In this document: in pieces, positions 17,579 to 27,769 of the stretch
Position numbering within the stretch: the stretch's first letter is position 1
How the letters are laid out: each line of letters opens with the position of its first letter
Assembly (NCBI GenBank): GCA_938003955.1
Contig: CALKXE010000010.1
Location: forward strand, 1-37,172
Origin: an uncultured Saprospiraceae bacterium
GTDB taxonomy: Bacteria; Bacteroidota; Bacteroidia; Chitinophagales; Saprospiraceae
Length of the DNA: 37,172 nt
Reading direction: 5' to 3'
Position numbers and translations under genes: made by a program
The notes under the pieces: generated by a model
What the model was told of the DNA's origin: nothing
The model's database searches: none
The model's input: only the letters and a program-made list of their open reading frames with translations

Positions 17579-17613
17579 AAGCCAAATCGGAGTAATCTGA
17601 TTTGGCTTTTTTT
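17579..17613 (+). terminator. rho-independent terminator of pdhA
   Basis: AAGCCAAATC (17579-17588) pairs perfectly with GATTTGGCTT (17599-17608) around a 10-base loop, followed by T. It is 55 bases after the pdhA stop. Confidence 0.88.
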
Positions 17614-17722
17614 ATTTTAGTCCTTCATCTTTAAATCAAAAAGAAATAATAATCCATAACAGTAATAATAAACTAAGCTATAGCTATCTTACGCTAAATA
17701 TAAAACTGGCTAAATAATCTAT

Positions 17723-20700
17723 ATGAACTCCTTCCACTACTCTAAAAGCGCTATCATTTTCGTTTTCATCTTTATATGCAATTTCGCTATGGGACAATCT
17801 CAATACACGAGATATGATGATATCCCAGGCAATCTAAAATCATACAAACCAGCTTACCAAGATGACTATCCTAACTGGGCTAAGATGCTCTATAGTGACA
17901 ACATCAATTTCAACACAGTCAAAGCTGGCTATGATGAATGGGAGACCCAAGGCACTAAAGAACATCGTGCAGTAAGAAGGTACTTCAAAATCTGGTCTCA
18001 AAAAGTATCACCATGGGTTAATAATGATGGATCTATCACATTGCCAGATATGGATAGATATGAAAAAAACTTACTCAAAACTCAAAAGTCAAAATCAGTA
18101 AAATCGGAATCAAGAAGTTCTGCAGAATGGACATTCCTAGGACCAAAAGAAACATATTGGTTGAATGAGACCAGTCCTACTACAATCCCAGGCAGAGCGC
18201 CTTGGCAGGTAAACATCTATTCTTTTGACATTGCAAAGACGAATAATAATGTACTGTACTGCGGTACAGAAACGGGCTACATGAATAAATCAATAGATAA
18301 AGGCACTATATGGTCTCAACAGGCTATTGATTACAACTTTGGAGGAGGAATTACAGCAGTTGCTATTGATCCAAAAGATGAAAACATAGTATATGCTTCT
18401 GGCGGAAACCAGACACATAAAACAATAGATGGAGGTCTAAATTGGGAACCACTCATGGCTGCGACTGCGAACTTCTCATCAGACAATATAGAAATAGATA
18501 AAGATGATAGCTCTAAAATATATGCCGCATCGAATTCTGGAATATACATAAGTGAGAATGCTGGATTATCATGGACTAGAGTTCATTTTGCACAGACTTA
18601 TGACATACATCGACACCCCTCAGATGCGAACATCGTTTATGGACTATCTAAATCAGGTGGTAACTTTCAATTGATGGTTTCTTCAGATGGAGGTCAATCA
18701 TTTGATCCTGATGGATCTTTTCCTCAAGGCGTATCTGATGTTTCGGGAGGATTAATAGCCGTTAGTTCCGACAATCCAAATGAAGTATTCGTTGTCATGC
18801 TCTCATCAGATAATTCGCCATTGGTTTACAGTGGAAACCCAGCTACAGAAGAATGGACACTGTTGGCAACTGGTAATTCGACTGCCCTTCCTCTAGATAA
18901 TTGGCAGGGATTCTATGATCTAGTATTTGAGGTGTCGGACCAAGATGCTAATATCATGTACACAGGAACAGGAAGTCTATATAAGTCTACCAATGGGGGC
19001 AATACATTCTCTAACATGGGAGGTTATGGAGGTCGTTTTCCACTTCACCCAGACATGCAGGCCATGAAAATCATGCAAGATGGAGAGGTATGGGTAGCGA
19101 CAGACGGAGGTATGAATTATACAAATGATGATTTTGTGAATAGTCATGAATCAAAGACTAACGGCATTATAGGATCTGATATGTGGGGATTTGATCAAAG
19201 TTGGAATGAAGACCTTATTATAGGAGGTAGATATCATAATGGGAACACTGCAATAGCAGATTTCTATGGAAACAAAGCACTCCGCATGGGTGGAGCAGAA
19301 TCACCTACTGGTTGGGTAAGACAAGGAAGATCTAGACATGTCGGATTTGATGATCTAGGTGCGGGATGGATTCTTCCGAAGACTGCAGAAGCAATGCCAG
19401 AAGGAAGATTCCTATTCAGTAAATATCCGAACATGGATGAGTACGGTGGACGAAGGAGTAATATGATTTTCCATACAAACTACTTTGGGCATATTCTCTT
19501 AGGTGAAGGCAATGCACTATGGAGTAGTACCGATGGAGGAATGGAGTATGAGATGATTTATGATTTTGGCAATCGAGTAAGATGGATGCAAGCTTCTTAT
19601 TCTAATGCTGATGTAATCTATGCAGACATCGTAAATAGAGGTCTACTAAAGAGTGAAGACGGAGGACTGACATGGGAAGAAAAACCATCATTGACTGCTT
19701 TTCCAAATGGTAATAATAACTGGGCAGGAAGACTATTTATGGCTATCTCCCCTACTAATCCAGATGTCATCTATGCTTGTTTGCAAAACGGAACATGGTC
19801 TTCTGACATAGGCAAGATTTTCAAATCTGCGGATGGTGGAGACTCATGGGAAGATTGGACCAATGGACTCGATGAATATACAAAAAGCTTGGTCATCCAA
19901 CCAGGCGAAAATGGAGAAGATCTAGTATATTTATTTACGAATGCAAGAGATGGATTGTCAAAGGTCTTTATAAGGGGAGCTTCTGACGATCAATGGGGAG
20001 ACTTCAGTTCTGGTTATCCATCTGGTATGCATGTGAATCTAGCGCTTCCGTTCTACAGAGATAGCAAGATGAGAGTCTCAGGAAATGCTGGTGTCTGGGA
20101 ATCTCCACTTGAGAGCAATAACTATACGCCTATAATAAACCCATGGGCCGGACAGGCAAACTATGGCTGTATTACTGATACAATATACTTCGAAGATCAC
20201 TCTATCATAGATCATAGCGGAGCTTCATGGAACTGGACAATTAGCCCAGAACCTGCTTTTATCTCTGATCCCAATGTGAGAAATCCAAAAGTAGTACTAG
20301 GAACAGAAGGCAGCTATGATGTTACTATGGCCATCACAAAAAATGGTGAACTGTTTTCTAAAACCATAACAGATATGATTTCTGTTACGTCATGCCCAAG
20401 TATCCAAGACTGTAGTAATCCTGATTCCACGCCGAAGGAAGAATGGCTACTTGACTATGTAGATAGTGAAGAACCAAATGATCCAGGACTAGCAATTATG
20501 GCATTTGATGATGATCCCAATACGATATGGCACACAAAGTGGACGAGTGGCAATGATACCTACCCTCACGAAATAGTAATAGATATGGGTAATGAATATC
20601 AAGCATCAGAATTCACTTACTTACCGAGGCAAGGAGGCGTTAACGGACGAGTCAAAGAGTATGAATTATACGTAAGTCTTGATAGTGGTGATTGGGGCGT

Positions 20701-21130
20701 ACCTATTTCAAGTGGGGAATTTGACAATGCATTCGCACCAACTAAAATCGATATAAATCCAACTATTTGCAGATTTTTTAAGCTTGTTTGTCTATCAGAG
20801 CAAAACGGAAACATATGGGCATCTGCAGCAGAATTATATATGACAGGCTGCTTAGCAAGTGAGGTGTCTACGAAGAATATTATTGATAAAACCTTGACCG
20901 CATTCCCTGTTCCCAATAATGGATTTTTTAATATAAATGCACCGATTAATGGCAACTATAAATATAGTGTAGCTAATTCAGCGGCGCGCATTGTGACTAG
21001 TGGAAATGTAACTACTGAAAATGAAAATCTAATTTCAATTGATTTATCAAAAAAGGAAAGCGGCTTATATTATATTACATTAGAAGATTCGGCAGGTGTG
21101 AGATATACTGTGAAAGCTATAAAGATTTAA
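17723..21130 (+). CDS. exported sortilin-like beta-propeller protein with PKD, discoidin and T9SS domains
   Basis: The protein has 1135 residues and should be exported by the type IX secretion system and anchored on, or released from, the cell surface. It has a signal peptide at residues 1-24 ending MGQ. From about 130 to 790 there are repeated VPS10/BNR-type blades (K-S-T-N-G-G-N-T-F, K-S-A-D-G-G-D-S-W-E, A-I-D-P-K-D-E-N-I-V-Y-A), the pattern of sortilin-like propellers. A PKD-like domain follows at about 803-890 (W-N-W-T-I-S-P, E-G-S-Y-D-V-T-M). A discoidin (F5/8 type C) domain lies at about 906-1045 (A-F-D-D-D-P-N-T-I-W-H-T-K-W). A type A sorting domain occupies about 1056-1135 (F-P-V-P-N-N-G-F-F-N, E-S-G-L-Y-Y-I-T-L). 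The propeller and discoidin modules suggest binding of glycans or surface polymers; no catalytic motif is evident. Confidence 0.88.
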   Translation: MNSFHYSKSAIIFVFIFICNFAMGQSQYTRYDDIPGNLKSYKPAYQDDYPNWAKMLYSDNINFNTVKAGYDEWETQGTKEHRAVRRYFKIWSQKVSPWVNNDGSITLPDMDRYEKNLLKTQKSKSVKSESRSSAEWTFLGPKETYWLNETSPTTIPGRAPWQVNIYSFDIAKTNNNVLYCGTETGYMNKSIDKGTIWSQQAIDYNFGGGITAVAIDPKDENIVYASGGNQTHKTIDGGLNWEPLMAATANFSSDNIEIDKDDSSKIYAASNSGIYISENAGLSWTRVHFAQTYDIHRHPSDANIVYGLSKSGGNFQLMVSSDGGQSFDPDGSFPQGVSDVSGGLIAVSSDNPNEVFVVMLSSDNSPLVYSGNPATEEWTLLATGNSTALPLDNWQGFYDLVFEVSDQDANIMYTGTGSLYKSTNGGNTFSNMGGYGGRFPLHPDMQAMKIMQDGEVWVATDGGMNYTNDDFVNSHESKTNGIIGSDMWGFDQSWNEDLIIGGRYHNGNTAIADFYGNKALRMGGAESPTGWVRQGRSRHVGFDDLGAGWILPKTAEAMPEGRFLFSKYPNMDEYGGRRSNMIFHTNYFGHILLGEGNALWSSTDGGMEYEMIYDFGNRVRWMQASYSNADVIYADIVNRGLLKSEDGGLTWEEKPSLTAFPNGNNNWAGRLFMAISPTNPDVIYACLQNGTWSSDIGKIFKSADGGDSWEDWTNGLDEYTKSLVIQPGENGEDLVYLFTNARDGLSKVFIRGASDDQWGDFSSGYPSGMHVNLALPFYRDSKMRVSGNAGVWESPLESNNYTPIINPWAGQANYGCITDTIYFEDHSIIDHSGASWNWTISPEPAFISDPNVRNPKVVLGTEGSYDVTMAITKNGELFSKTITDMISVTSCPSIQDCSNPDSTPKEEWLLDYVDSEEPNDPGLAIMAFDDDPNTIWHTKWTSGNDTYPHEIVIDMGNEYQASEFTYLPRQGGVNGRVKEYELYVSLDSGDWGVPISSGEFDNAFAPTKIDINPTICRFFKLVCLSEQNGNIWASAAELYMTGCLASEVSTKNIIDKTLTAFPVPNNGFFNINAPINGNYKYSVANSAARIVTSGNVTTENENLISIDLSKKESGLYYITLEDSAGVRYTVKAIKI

Positions 21131-21234
21131 CTGAAGTGTTAAAACACAAAATATAAATTTGCATTTGAAAACAAATGGACTAGCCTAATATGTATTTCAC
21201 ATAACACTAATAGCCATTTCTTTAAATCATAAAA

Positions 21235-21264
21235 TTGCATATATGATACATTAAATTAGCTTTG
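21235..21264 (+). promoter_or_regulatory. promoter of the TonB receptor gene
   Basis: TTG at 21235-21237, then 19 bases, then TAGCTTTG at 21257-21264. This fits the Bacteroidota pattern of -33 TTG and -7 TAnnTTTG exactly. Transcription would begin near 21271, about 22 bases before the ATG. It is the best promoter match in the window. Confidence 0.7.
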
Positions 21265-21292
21265 CAGCACCTAATCAAAATAAAAAGATCTT

Positions 21293-23149
21293 ATGATCAA
21301 AAAAATACTAATTTGTTTATTTGCAATAGCTTACGCCTCAGCAAATTACGCACAAGGCAGCAACGATTCTATGATCGATACATCTTACCTTATAGATGAT
21401 ATTGTCATATCTCAGAATAGATTATCAGCACCATTATCCGAGAATGCTAGAAATATTCAGATCATAGAAAGAGAAGAAATAAACGCTCTTCCTGCGACGA
21501 ACATCCCTGAACTACTGCAATACATGGGAGCTGTCGATATAAGAAGGAGAGGTATCAATGGCGTGCAAGCAGATGCTGGCATACGAGGCTCAACATTCAA
21601 TCAGGTTCTAATATTGGTCAATGGTGTAAGAATGACCGACCCACAAACTGGACACCATATGATGAACTTGCCTGTTGCATTAGAAGATGTGGAGCGAATA
21701 GAGGTCATAAAAGGACCTGCAGCTAGAATCTACGGTATGAATGCCATGGCAGGTGCAATAAATATAATCACGAAAGTAGAGGACACGGAGGAATTCAAGA
21801 TGACTGCTGGAGCCAGTGTATCTGCGTTTGAAACTTTTGGTGTCAACTTATCAGCAAGTCATAATAGTAAGATCATGGACCAAACCCTAAGCCTAAGCCG
21901 ACAAGGCAGTGAAGGGTACAGATATAATACTGACTATAATATCAACACTGCCTTTTATCAAGCTAATATACATACTGGCGCGTTGATGCCAGTAAGCATA
22001 CAAGCCGGGTTCACCGAAAGAGAATTTGGAGCTAATGGTTTCTATGCAAACGAAGCGTTCGTAGATCAATATGAAGAAGTAAGAACTGGTTTTGTATCAG
22101 CAACAACTACTTTCATATCAGGCGATTTTGTAATCAAACCAAGAGCCAGTTGGAGGACTAACAAAGATGATTATGTTTTCTTGCGTCAAGATCCTACATT
22201 TTTCATGAATAACCATAGAGGCAATTCCTATATCGGAGAACTGCACGCATCTTACAATTCAAAAATTGGAATTACTGGCTTTGGAGTCGACTATACTAAA
22301 GAGACTTTAGTCAGTAATAATCTTGGAGAAAGAGAACGAGACATACTTGGTATCTTCTTAGAACATAGAATTAAGTTTCTAGATGACAAAATAGGTATCA
22401 CCGCTGGAGCGTATGGAAATAAAGTATCAGATTTTGACTTCAAGGTTTACCCTGGAGTAGACGTTTACTATAAACTCAATCAAAAACTTAATCTTTTTGC
22501 AACCGCTAACTGGTCTGATCGGATACCAACGTACACTAATCTATACTATAGCTCTAGAACTGAACAAGGAAATGAAAACCTCGTAGCAGAATCAGCTACG
22601 GCATATGAGGTTGGAGCTAAATACAACAATTCCGCACTTAATATTACAGTTAGTGCGTTCTTAAGGAACAACAGTAATCTTATAGATTGGTATAAAGACA
22701 GTACTAACCAAGAAAAATGGTTAATCAGAAACTTCAATGAAGTAAACATGTCTGGGATAGATTTAAATACGACTATCGATGTGGGGCAGACAATAGGAGT
22801 AGATCATAATATTAAAGCAAATATAAATTACACATATATAAATGCTGAAGTGGTAGATAATGTCGACATAGCAGTAAGTAGATATGCATTAGACAATCTT
22901 TCACAGCAGCTTCTAGTTGGATTACAATTTGACATACTAAAGGATAAAGTGAATCTAAATACTAATATGAGATATTTAGAAAGAGTATCATTGGATAATT
23001 ATTCGTTACTCGATATGAAGTTAAATTATACCGGATCTAATTTTGCAGCATGGATTAGCGCAAATAATGTTTTGGACCAAGAATATAGAGAGACGAACTT
23101 AGTCCCTATGCCAGGAAGATGGTTTGGGGTTGGTGTGAGATTTTTTTAG
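21293..23149 (+). CDS. TonB-dependent outer-membrane receptor (BtuB-like)
   Basis: This is an outer-membrane transporter powered by TonB. The 618-residue protein has a signal peptide ending near residue 20 (ANYAQG). The plug domain at about 35-155 contains the TonB-box-like stretch D-I-V-I-S-Q-N-R-L, then the plug motifs V-D-I-R-R-R-G-I-N-G-V-Q-A-D-A-G-I-R-G-S and V-E-R-I-E-V-I-K-G-P. A 22-strand barrel should follow, ending R-F-F with the usual C-terminal Phe. The plug resembles BtuB-type receptors for cobalamin and related ligands. No cobalamin riboswitch sits in the 160-base leader, so the substrate is unproven. It is short for the family, and lacks the N-terminal carboxypeptidase-like domain of SusC proteins. 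It is a single-gene unit. Confidence 0.88.
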   Translation: MIKKILICLFAIAYASANYAQGSNDSMIDTSYLIDDIVISQNRLSAPLSENARNIQIIEREEINALPATNIPELLQYMGAVDIRRRGINGVQADAGIRGSTFNQVLILVNGVRMTDPQTGHHMMNLPVALEDVERIEVIKGPAARIYGMNAMAGAINIITKVEDTEEFKMTAGASVSAFETFGVNLSASHNSKIMDQTLSLSRQGSEGYRYNTDYNINTAFYQANIHTGALMPVSIQAGFTEREFGANGFYANEAFVDQYEEVRTGFVSATTTFISGDFVIKPRASWRTNKDDYVFLRQDPTFFMNNHRGNSYIGELHASYNSKIGITGFGVDYTKETLVSNNLGERERDILGIFLEHRIKFLDDKIGITAGAYGNKVSDFDFKVYPGVDVYYKLNQKLNLFATANWSDRIPTYTNLYYSSRTEQGNENLVAESATAYEVGAKYNNSALNITVSAFLRNNSNLIDWYKDSTNQEKWLIRNFNEVNMSGIDLNTTIDVGQTIGVDHNIKANINYTYINAEVVDNVDIAVSRYALDNLSQQLLVGLQFDILKDKVNLNTNMRYLERVSLDNYSLLDMKLNYTGSNFAAWISANNVLDQEYRETNLVPMPGRWFGVGVRFF

Positions 23150-23311
23150 TTGATGAATTGTTGAGTTATTGAGTTGGCTAGTTGTTGAAGTTACAGAAAA
23201 CGAAGCTAAAGCATCGAAAACTTTAAGAAAGTGATTAGTCTAAAAGCGTAAGTGATCGTATAGTCCAAAAGTGCAGCGGTCCAAAAGCGTAAGCAGTCTA
23301 AAAAAAACAGA
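23150..23311. repeat. degenerate short repeats before the DUF72 gene
   Basis: Between the TonB gene and the DUF72 gene are decayed runs of TTGA/GTTG-type words (23150-23190). Four imperfect copies of GTC(T/C)AAAAG(C/T)G then start near 23238, 23263, 23279 and 23296. The last copy merges with the A-run just before the ATG at 23312. It resembles an eroded intergenic repeat; no promoter is clear within it. Confidence 0.55.
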
Positions 23312-24229
23312 ATGAAATTTGGAAAATTAGAAGATATATCAAATGTAGATTTCAGACTTCCACAAGAACCTGACTCGAACAAAGATGTATTTTCTAGTCT
23401 TTCTAATGGTCAGCCGACCTTCTATGTAGGCTGCACAGGCTGGGGCACCAAAGAATGGAAAGGTAGCTACTACCCTACTAAGACCAAAGCAGCTGATTTT
23501 CTAAAAGAATATGGTCAACAATTCAATACAATAGAACTTAACAGCACGCATTATGGTACTCCAAAACCAGAAACGCTACAGAAATGGTTTGACGACACTC
23601 CTGATGATTTTAAGTTTTGTCCGAAGATTCATAAAGCAATTTCCCATAGAAAAACACTAGGCACAGACTCTGACATTATAGAGAATACAATGAATGCTCT
23701 TAGTATATTCCAGCATAAATTGGGACCATGTTTCATGCAACTTCCACCATATTTTGGAAGCGATCGCATGGATAGCCTAGAGCATTTTTTTGATGCATTT
23801 CCATCAGAGTTTGATTTATCTATAGAATTAAGACACCCATCATGGTTTGAAGATGAGATTATCATGGATGAATTACAAGACTTAGCAATCTCTCACAATA
23901 TTGGATTATTGATGACTGATGTTTCTGGAAGACGAGATGTATTACATATGAGAGTATGTGGAGACTACGTCATGGTTCGTTTTGTTGGAAATGCTACGCT
24001 CACAGAACTCCATGAAACTGACTATCAACGTATCGATGAATGGGTCGAAAAAATACAATATTATGTAGACCAAGGAATTAAAAAGATATTTTTTTTTCCA
24101 CATGAGCCCGATAATATTTTAGCCCCCGAATTAGGCGAGTATATTTGTAGTAGAATTGCAGAGAATAAAATTATAAAAACTCGCGGCCCGAGAAGAATAG
24201 ATACTGGCCAACAGTTAAACCTATTTTAA
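23312..24229 (+). CDS. DUF72 family protein
   Basis: The protein has 305 residues and matches the DUF72 (YecE-like) TIM-barrel family, whose activity is not established. Family features visible are F-Y-V-G-C-T-G-W-G near residue 37, F-N-T-I-E-L-N-S-T-H-Y-G-T-P, F-K-F-C-P-K-I-H-K-A-I-S-H, and the D-L-S-I-E-L-R-H-P-S-W-F motif. No signal peptide is present. The stop is seven bases from the ppk1 start, so the two are probably co-transcribed. The N-terminal extension of about 35 residues before the barrel is longer than in many relatives. Confidence 0.85.
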   Translation: MKFGKLEDISNVDFRLPQEPDSNKDVFSSLSNGQPTFYVGCTGWGTKEWKGSYYPTKTKAADFLKEYGQQFNTIELNSTHYGTPKPETLQKWFDDTPDDFKFCPKIHKAISHRKTLGTDSDIIENTMNALSIFQHKLGPCFMQLPPYFGSDRMDSLEHFFDAFPSEFDLSIELRHPSWFEDEIIMDELQDLAISHNIGLLMTDVSGRRDVLHMRVCGDYVMVRFVGNATLTELHETDYQRIDEWVEKIQYYVDQGIKKIFFFPHEPDNILAPELGEYICSRIAENKIIKTRGPRRIDTGQQLNLF

Positions 24230-24236
24230 TACGACT

Positions 24237-26309
24237 ATGATCCCATACATACATAGAGATATAAGTTGGCTAGCTTTCAATTACAGAGTACTACAAGAAG
24301 CAAAAGATCCAACAGTACCGCTTTTCGAAAGATTAAAGTTTTTGGCTATCTACTCATCAAATCTTGATGAATTCTTTAGAGTTAGAGTAGCAAATCACCG
24401 ATCACTGCTCCGTACAGGAAAGAAGACTAGATCATCTTTAGATTTCGAACCGGCGGAAATACTAAGTACTATTCTCAAAGTTGTCAACAAACAACAAGAA
24501 GAGTTCAGTCGTATTTTTGAAAAGGATATTGTACCAGAATTAGCCAAATGTAAAATCAATATACTAAGAAGGAAGAAGTTAAATGAGGAGCAACAAGAAT
24601 TCATAGAAGACTACTTCAAAGATAATATGCTTCCATTTGTACAGCCTGTACTTCTAGTAGGTAATAAGATAAAACCATTCTTAGTTACTGGAGCACTTTA
24701 TCTAGCGATGCATCTAGAAGAAACGGCATCTGACAATAAAAAGCCACAATACGCAGTCGTTAAAATACCATCAGATCATTTACCAAGATTCATTGAACTA
24801 TCTCCAGATACGGAGGGAGAGCACGATATTATAGTCATAGATGATATAGTAAGACATAATGTTAGGTTGTTGTTTCCAGGTTATGACATAATAGATACAT
24901 ACTCTATTAAGCTTACTAGAGATGCAGAACTCTACATAGATGATGAATATTCTGGAGATTTGATTTCTAAAATAAAAAAGAGCCTAAACAAAAGGAATGT
25001 AGGTGTAGCATCAAGAATGGTGTACGATAGATCCGTTCCAAAAAAGATGTTAGATTATCTTTCTGAAGTTTTTGAATTGAGTCAATATGATAAGCTGCCT
25101 GAAGGAAGATATCATAATAATGCTGACTTTTTTGGATTTTCTAATTTTGGATTGACTCATCAGAAAGACAATCCGCAACCACCTCTCTCTGTTCCGCATT
25201 TAGAAAAAGCAAAATCTATTTTTGATGTAATTAAGAAAAAGGATCAGATCATTCATGTACCTTATCAGAGTTACCAACCCGTAGTCAAGTTCTTTGAAGA
25301 TGCGGCAACTGATCCGAATGTAACACATATTAAAATCATACAATATAGAGTTGCTAAGGTTAGTAAAATAATGGATGCGCTAAAACTAGCCGTCAAAAAT
25401 GGAAAACAGGTTTCCGCTTTCGTAGAAATAAAGGCTAGGTTCGATGAGGCAGCTAACTTGATGTGGGGAGAACGTTTAGAAGCAGCTGGGGTGACCGTAC
25501 ATTATAGTATGCCAGGTGTAAAGGTCCACAGTAAAATCGCAATTGTAAGAAGAATAGAAAAAGATAAAGCAAGATTGTATGTTCATCTAAGTACGGGTAA
25601 CTTCCACGAAGACACAGCAAAAATATACTCTGACATAGGAATATTCACATCAGATAAGAGATTGACAAGCGAAGCTGCTCGACTATTTACTTATCTAGAA
25701 ACTAAAACAAAACCGAAAAGAAAATTTGAATATTTCGGTGTCGGTCAATTTAATCTTAAGCCACTTTTGATTGATTTGATAAAAACCGAGATCAAGAATG
25801 CTGAGAAAGGTAAAGAAGCTCGTATTATCCTCAAAATGAATAGTATCCATGATGAGGAGATGATTGGCTTATTATATGAAGCAAGTCAAAAAGGAGTTAA
25901 AGTCCAAATGATAATCCGTGGAATATGTTCTTTGGTTCCAGGAGTAAAAGGGGTAAGCGAAAACATTGAAGCAATTTCTATCGTAGATCGATATTTAGAA
26001 CACGCTAGAATATTCATGTTTCACAATAATGGAAAAGAAAAAATCTATCTTTCGTCAGCAGATTGGATGGTTCGTAATCTCCATAGGCGGATAGAGACAA
26101 TGTTTCCAATTTTAGATCCAGACATTCAGAATACGATAAAAGATCTAATCAATATTCAACTTTACGATAATGTAAAAGCAAGACATATTCATATCGATAA
26201 GAATAATGATTACAGGACTGAAACAACAGATCTCGCTGTCCGATCGCAAGTAGAGACATACTATTATATGAAACGATTCACGGATTCTTTTGATTCCGAC
26301 AAAAAATAA
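24237..26309 (+). CDS. ppk1: polyphosphate kinase 1
   Basis: PPK1 reversibly polymerises the terminal phosphate of ATP into polyphosphate, as a peripheral membrane enzyme. The 690-residue length matches the family. The N-terminal domain shows R-D-I-S-W-L-A-F-N-Y-R-V-L-Q-E-A and S-S-N-L-D-E-F-F-R-V-R-V-A. The catalytic region contains V-K-V-H-S-K with H431, equivalent to the autophosphorylated His of the family (H435 in E. coli). It continues with L-S-T-G-N-F-H-E-D-T-A, and the second phospholipase-D-like half has F-M-F-H-N-N-G and S-S-A-D-W-M-V-R-N-L-H-R-R-I-E. The gene sits seven bases after the DUF72 gene and six before purB, so a three-gene operon is likely. Confidence 0.95.
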   Translation: MIPYIHRDISWLAFNYRVLQEAKDPTVPLFERLKFLAIYSSNLDEFFRVRVANHRSLLRTGKKTRSSLDFEPAEILSTILKVVNKQQEEFSRIFEKDIVPELAKCKINILRRKKLNEEQQEFIEDYFKDNMLPFVQPVLLVGNKIKPFLVTGALYLAMHLEETASDNKKPQYAVVKIPSDHLPRFIELSPDTEGEHDIIVIDDIVRHNVRLLFPGYDIIDTYSIKLTRDAELYIDDEYSGDLISKIKKSLNKRNVGVASRMVYDRSVPKKMLDYLSEVFELSQYDKLPEGRYHNNADFFGFSNFGLTHQKDNPQPPLSVPHLEKAKSIFDVIKKKDQIIHVPYQSYQPVVKFFEDAATDPNVTHIKIIQYRVAKVSKIMDALKLAVKNGKQVSAFVEIKARFDEAANLMWGERLEAAGVTVHYSMPGVKVHSKIAIVRRIEKDKARLYVHLSTGNFHEDTAKIYSDIGIFTSDKRLTSEAARLFTYLETKTKPKRKFEYFGVGQFNLKPLLIDLIKTEIKNAEKGKEARIILKMNSIHDEEMIGLLYEASQKGVKVQMIIRGICSLVPGVKGVSENIEAISIVDRYLEHARIFMFHNNGKEKIYLSSADWMVRNLHRRIETMFPILDPDIQNTIKDLINIQLYDNVKARHIHIDKNNDYRTETTDLAVRSQVETYYYMKRFTDSFDSDKK

Positions 26310-26315
26310 AGAAAG

Positions 26316-27653
26316 ATGTTAGGAGCAATATCCCCAATTGATGGACGATACAACGGTAAAACAATAGCATTATCTGATTACTATTCAGAATATGCCTTGA
26401 TTAAATATAGAGTAAAAGTAGAAGTCGAATATCTGAAACATCTAATCCAGAATAAGATTGGTGTGATGGCGGATTTCCCTTCAGGTAACATTGCACATCT
26501 TGACGCTATCGTAAGTAACTTCTCAATGGAAGATGGACAAGCTATCAAGGACATCGAAAAAGTAACTAATCATGATGTAAAAGCTGTTGAATACTTTATC
26601 AAAGCAGAATTTGATAAAATAGGAGGTTTAGAAAAATACAAAGAGTTTATCCATTTTGGATTGACATCTCAGGATATAAATAACACATCCCTTCCAATGA
26701 TGATTAAAGATTCATTAGTAGATGTAATGTATCCCGCGATAGAGTCAGTTGTCTCCGACATCAGTAAAATGGTAGAAGACTTTAAAGGAATACCAATGTT
26801 GGCAAAAACTCATGGCCAACCAGCTTCCCCTACTACATTGGGAAAGGAATTCGCAGTATTCGAAGAACGACTAAATGATCAAATCGATCTACTTAAAGCA
26901 TTGCCTATCAAAGCAAAATTCGGTGGAGCAACTGGTAATTTGAATGCACATAAAGTTAGTTTTCCAGATCATGATTGGATCCAATTTGCTACTGACTTCG
27001 TTGAGAATAGATTAGGACTAAAAAGATCAAAATATACTACTCAGATCGCACACTACGATCATCTCGGAGCTATATTTCACACTATGGCAAGGATAGATAC
27101 TATCCTTATAGATTTCTGTAGAGATCTATGGACATACATTATGATGGAGTACTTCAAACAGAAAGTAGTTGCCAATGAGGTAGGATCATCCGCTATGCCG
27201 CATAAGGTAAATCCTATTGACTTTGAAAATGCCGAAGGTAACCTTGGACTAGCTAATGCAATATTAGAACACTTGGCTGCAAAACTACCTATAAGTAGAC
27301 TTCAAAGAGACCTTACAGATAGTACAGTAATAAGAAATGTTGGTGTCCCGTTTGGTCATATCTTAATTGCATGCAAATCAATCCAGAAAGGAATAAGCAA
27401 ATTGCAGCTTAATGAGGCAAAATTAAACGCTGATCTAGATGCGAATTGGGCAGTAGTAGCTGAAGCAATTCAAAACATCCTAAGAAGAGAAGGATTCCCG
27501 AAACCATATGAGGCACTAAAGGGTCTAACGAGAGGTAAAACTTCTATTAATAAGAATGATATACATGAATTTATTGGAACTCTTGATGTATCAAATTCTA
27601 TAAAGGCTGAACTACTTGATGTAACACCATTCAATTATGTGGGTTATTATTAA
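26316..27653 (+). CDS. purB: adenylosuccinate lyase
   Basis: PurB acts twice in purine synthesis, splitting fumarate from SAICAR and from adenylosuccinate. The 445-residue protein opens L-G-A-I-S-P-I-D-G-R-Y. It carries the fumarase-family signature G-S-S-A-M-P-H-K-V-N-P at about residues 289-299, and also has K-T-H-G-Q-P-A-S-P-T-T, which contains a substrate-binding His. It is the E. coli-like form of the enzyme. It starts six bases after ppk1 and ends at a strong terminator, so it closes the DUF72-ppk1-purB unit. Linking a purine enzyme with polyphosphate kinase is unusual, but it may be simple co-transcription. Confidence 0.95.
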   Translation: MLGAISPIDGRYNGKTIALSDYYSEYALIKYRVKVEVEYLKHLIQNKIGVMADFPSGNIAHLDAIVSNFSMEDGQAIKDIEKVTNHDVKAVEYFIKAEFDKIGGLEKYKEFIHFGLTSQDINNTSLPMMIKDSLVDVMYPAIESVVSDISKMVEDFKGIPMLAKTHGQPASPTTLGKEFAVFEERLNDQIDLLKALPIKAKFGGATGNLNAHKVSFPDHDWIQFATDFVENRLGLKRSKYTTQIAHYDHLGAIFHTMARIDTILIDFCRDLWTYIMMEYFKQKVVANEVGSSAMPHKVNPIDFENAEGNLGLANAILEHLAAKLPISRLQRDLTDSTVIRNVGVPFGHILIACKSIQKGISKLQLNEAKLNADLDANWAVVAEAIQNILRREGFPKPYEALKGLTRGKTSINKNDIHEFIGTLDVSNSIKAELLDVTPFNYVGYY

Positions 27654-27734
27654 GAAACTTTTCTATTAACAGCGCTTTTTCATAATTGACAATCTGTTTT
27701 TATACTCAGGTTAACATTTATTTTATACATAAAC

Positions 27735-27769
27735 AAAAAGGGAACGAATATAAAATTCGTTCCCTTTTT
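27735..27769 (+). terminator. rho-independent terminator of purB
   Basis: A perfect 15-bp stem: AAAAAGGGAACGAAT (27735-27749) pairs with ATTCGTTCCCTTTTT (27755-27769) around the loop ATAAA. It is symmetric in its A/T ends and so may work in both directions. Confidence 0.92.

Noticed and set aside
21131..21292. Cobalamin riboswitch before the BtuB-like receptor
   Set aside because: The leader is only about 160 bases with a plain promoter near its end and no B12-box-like structure.
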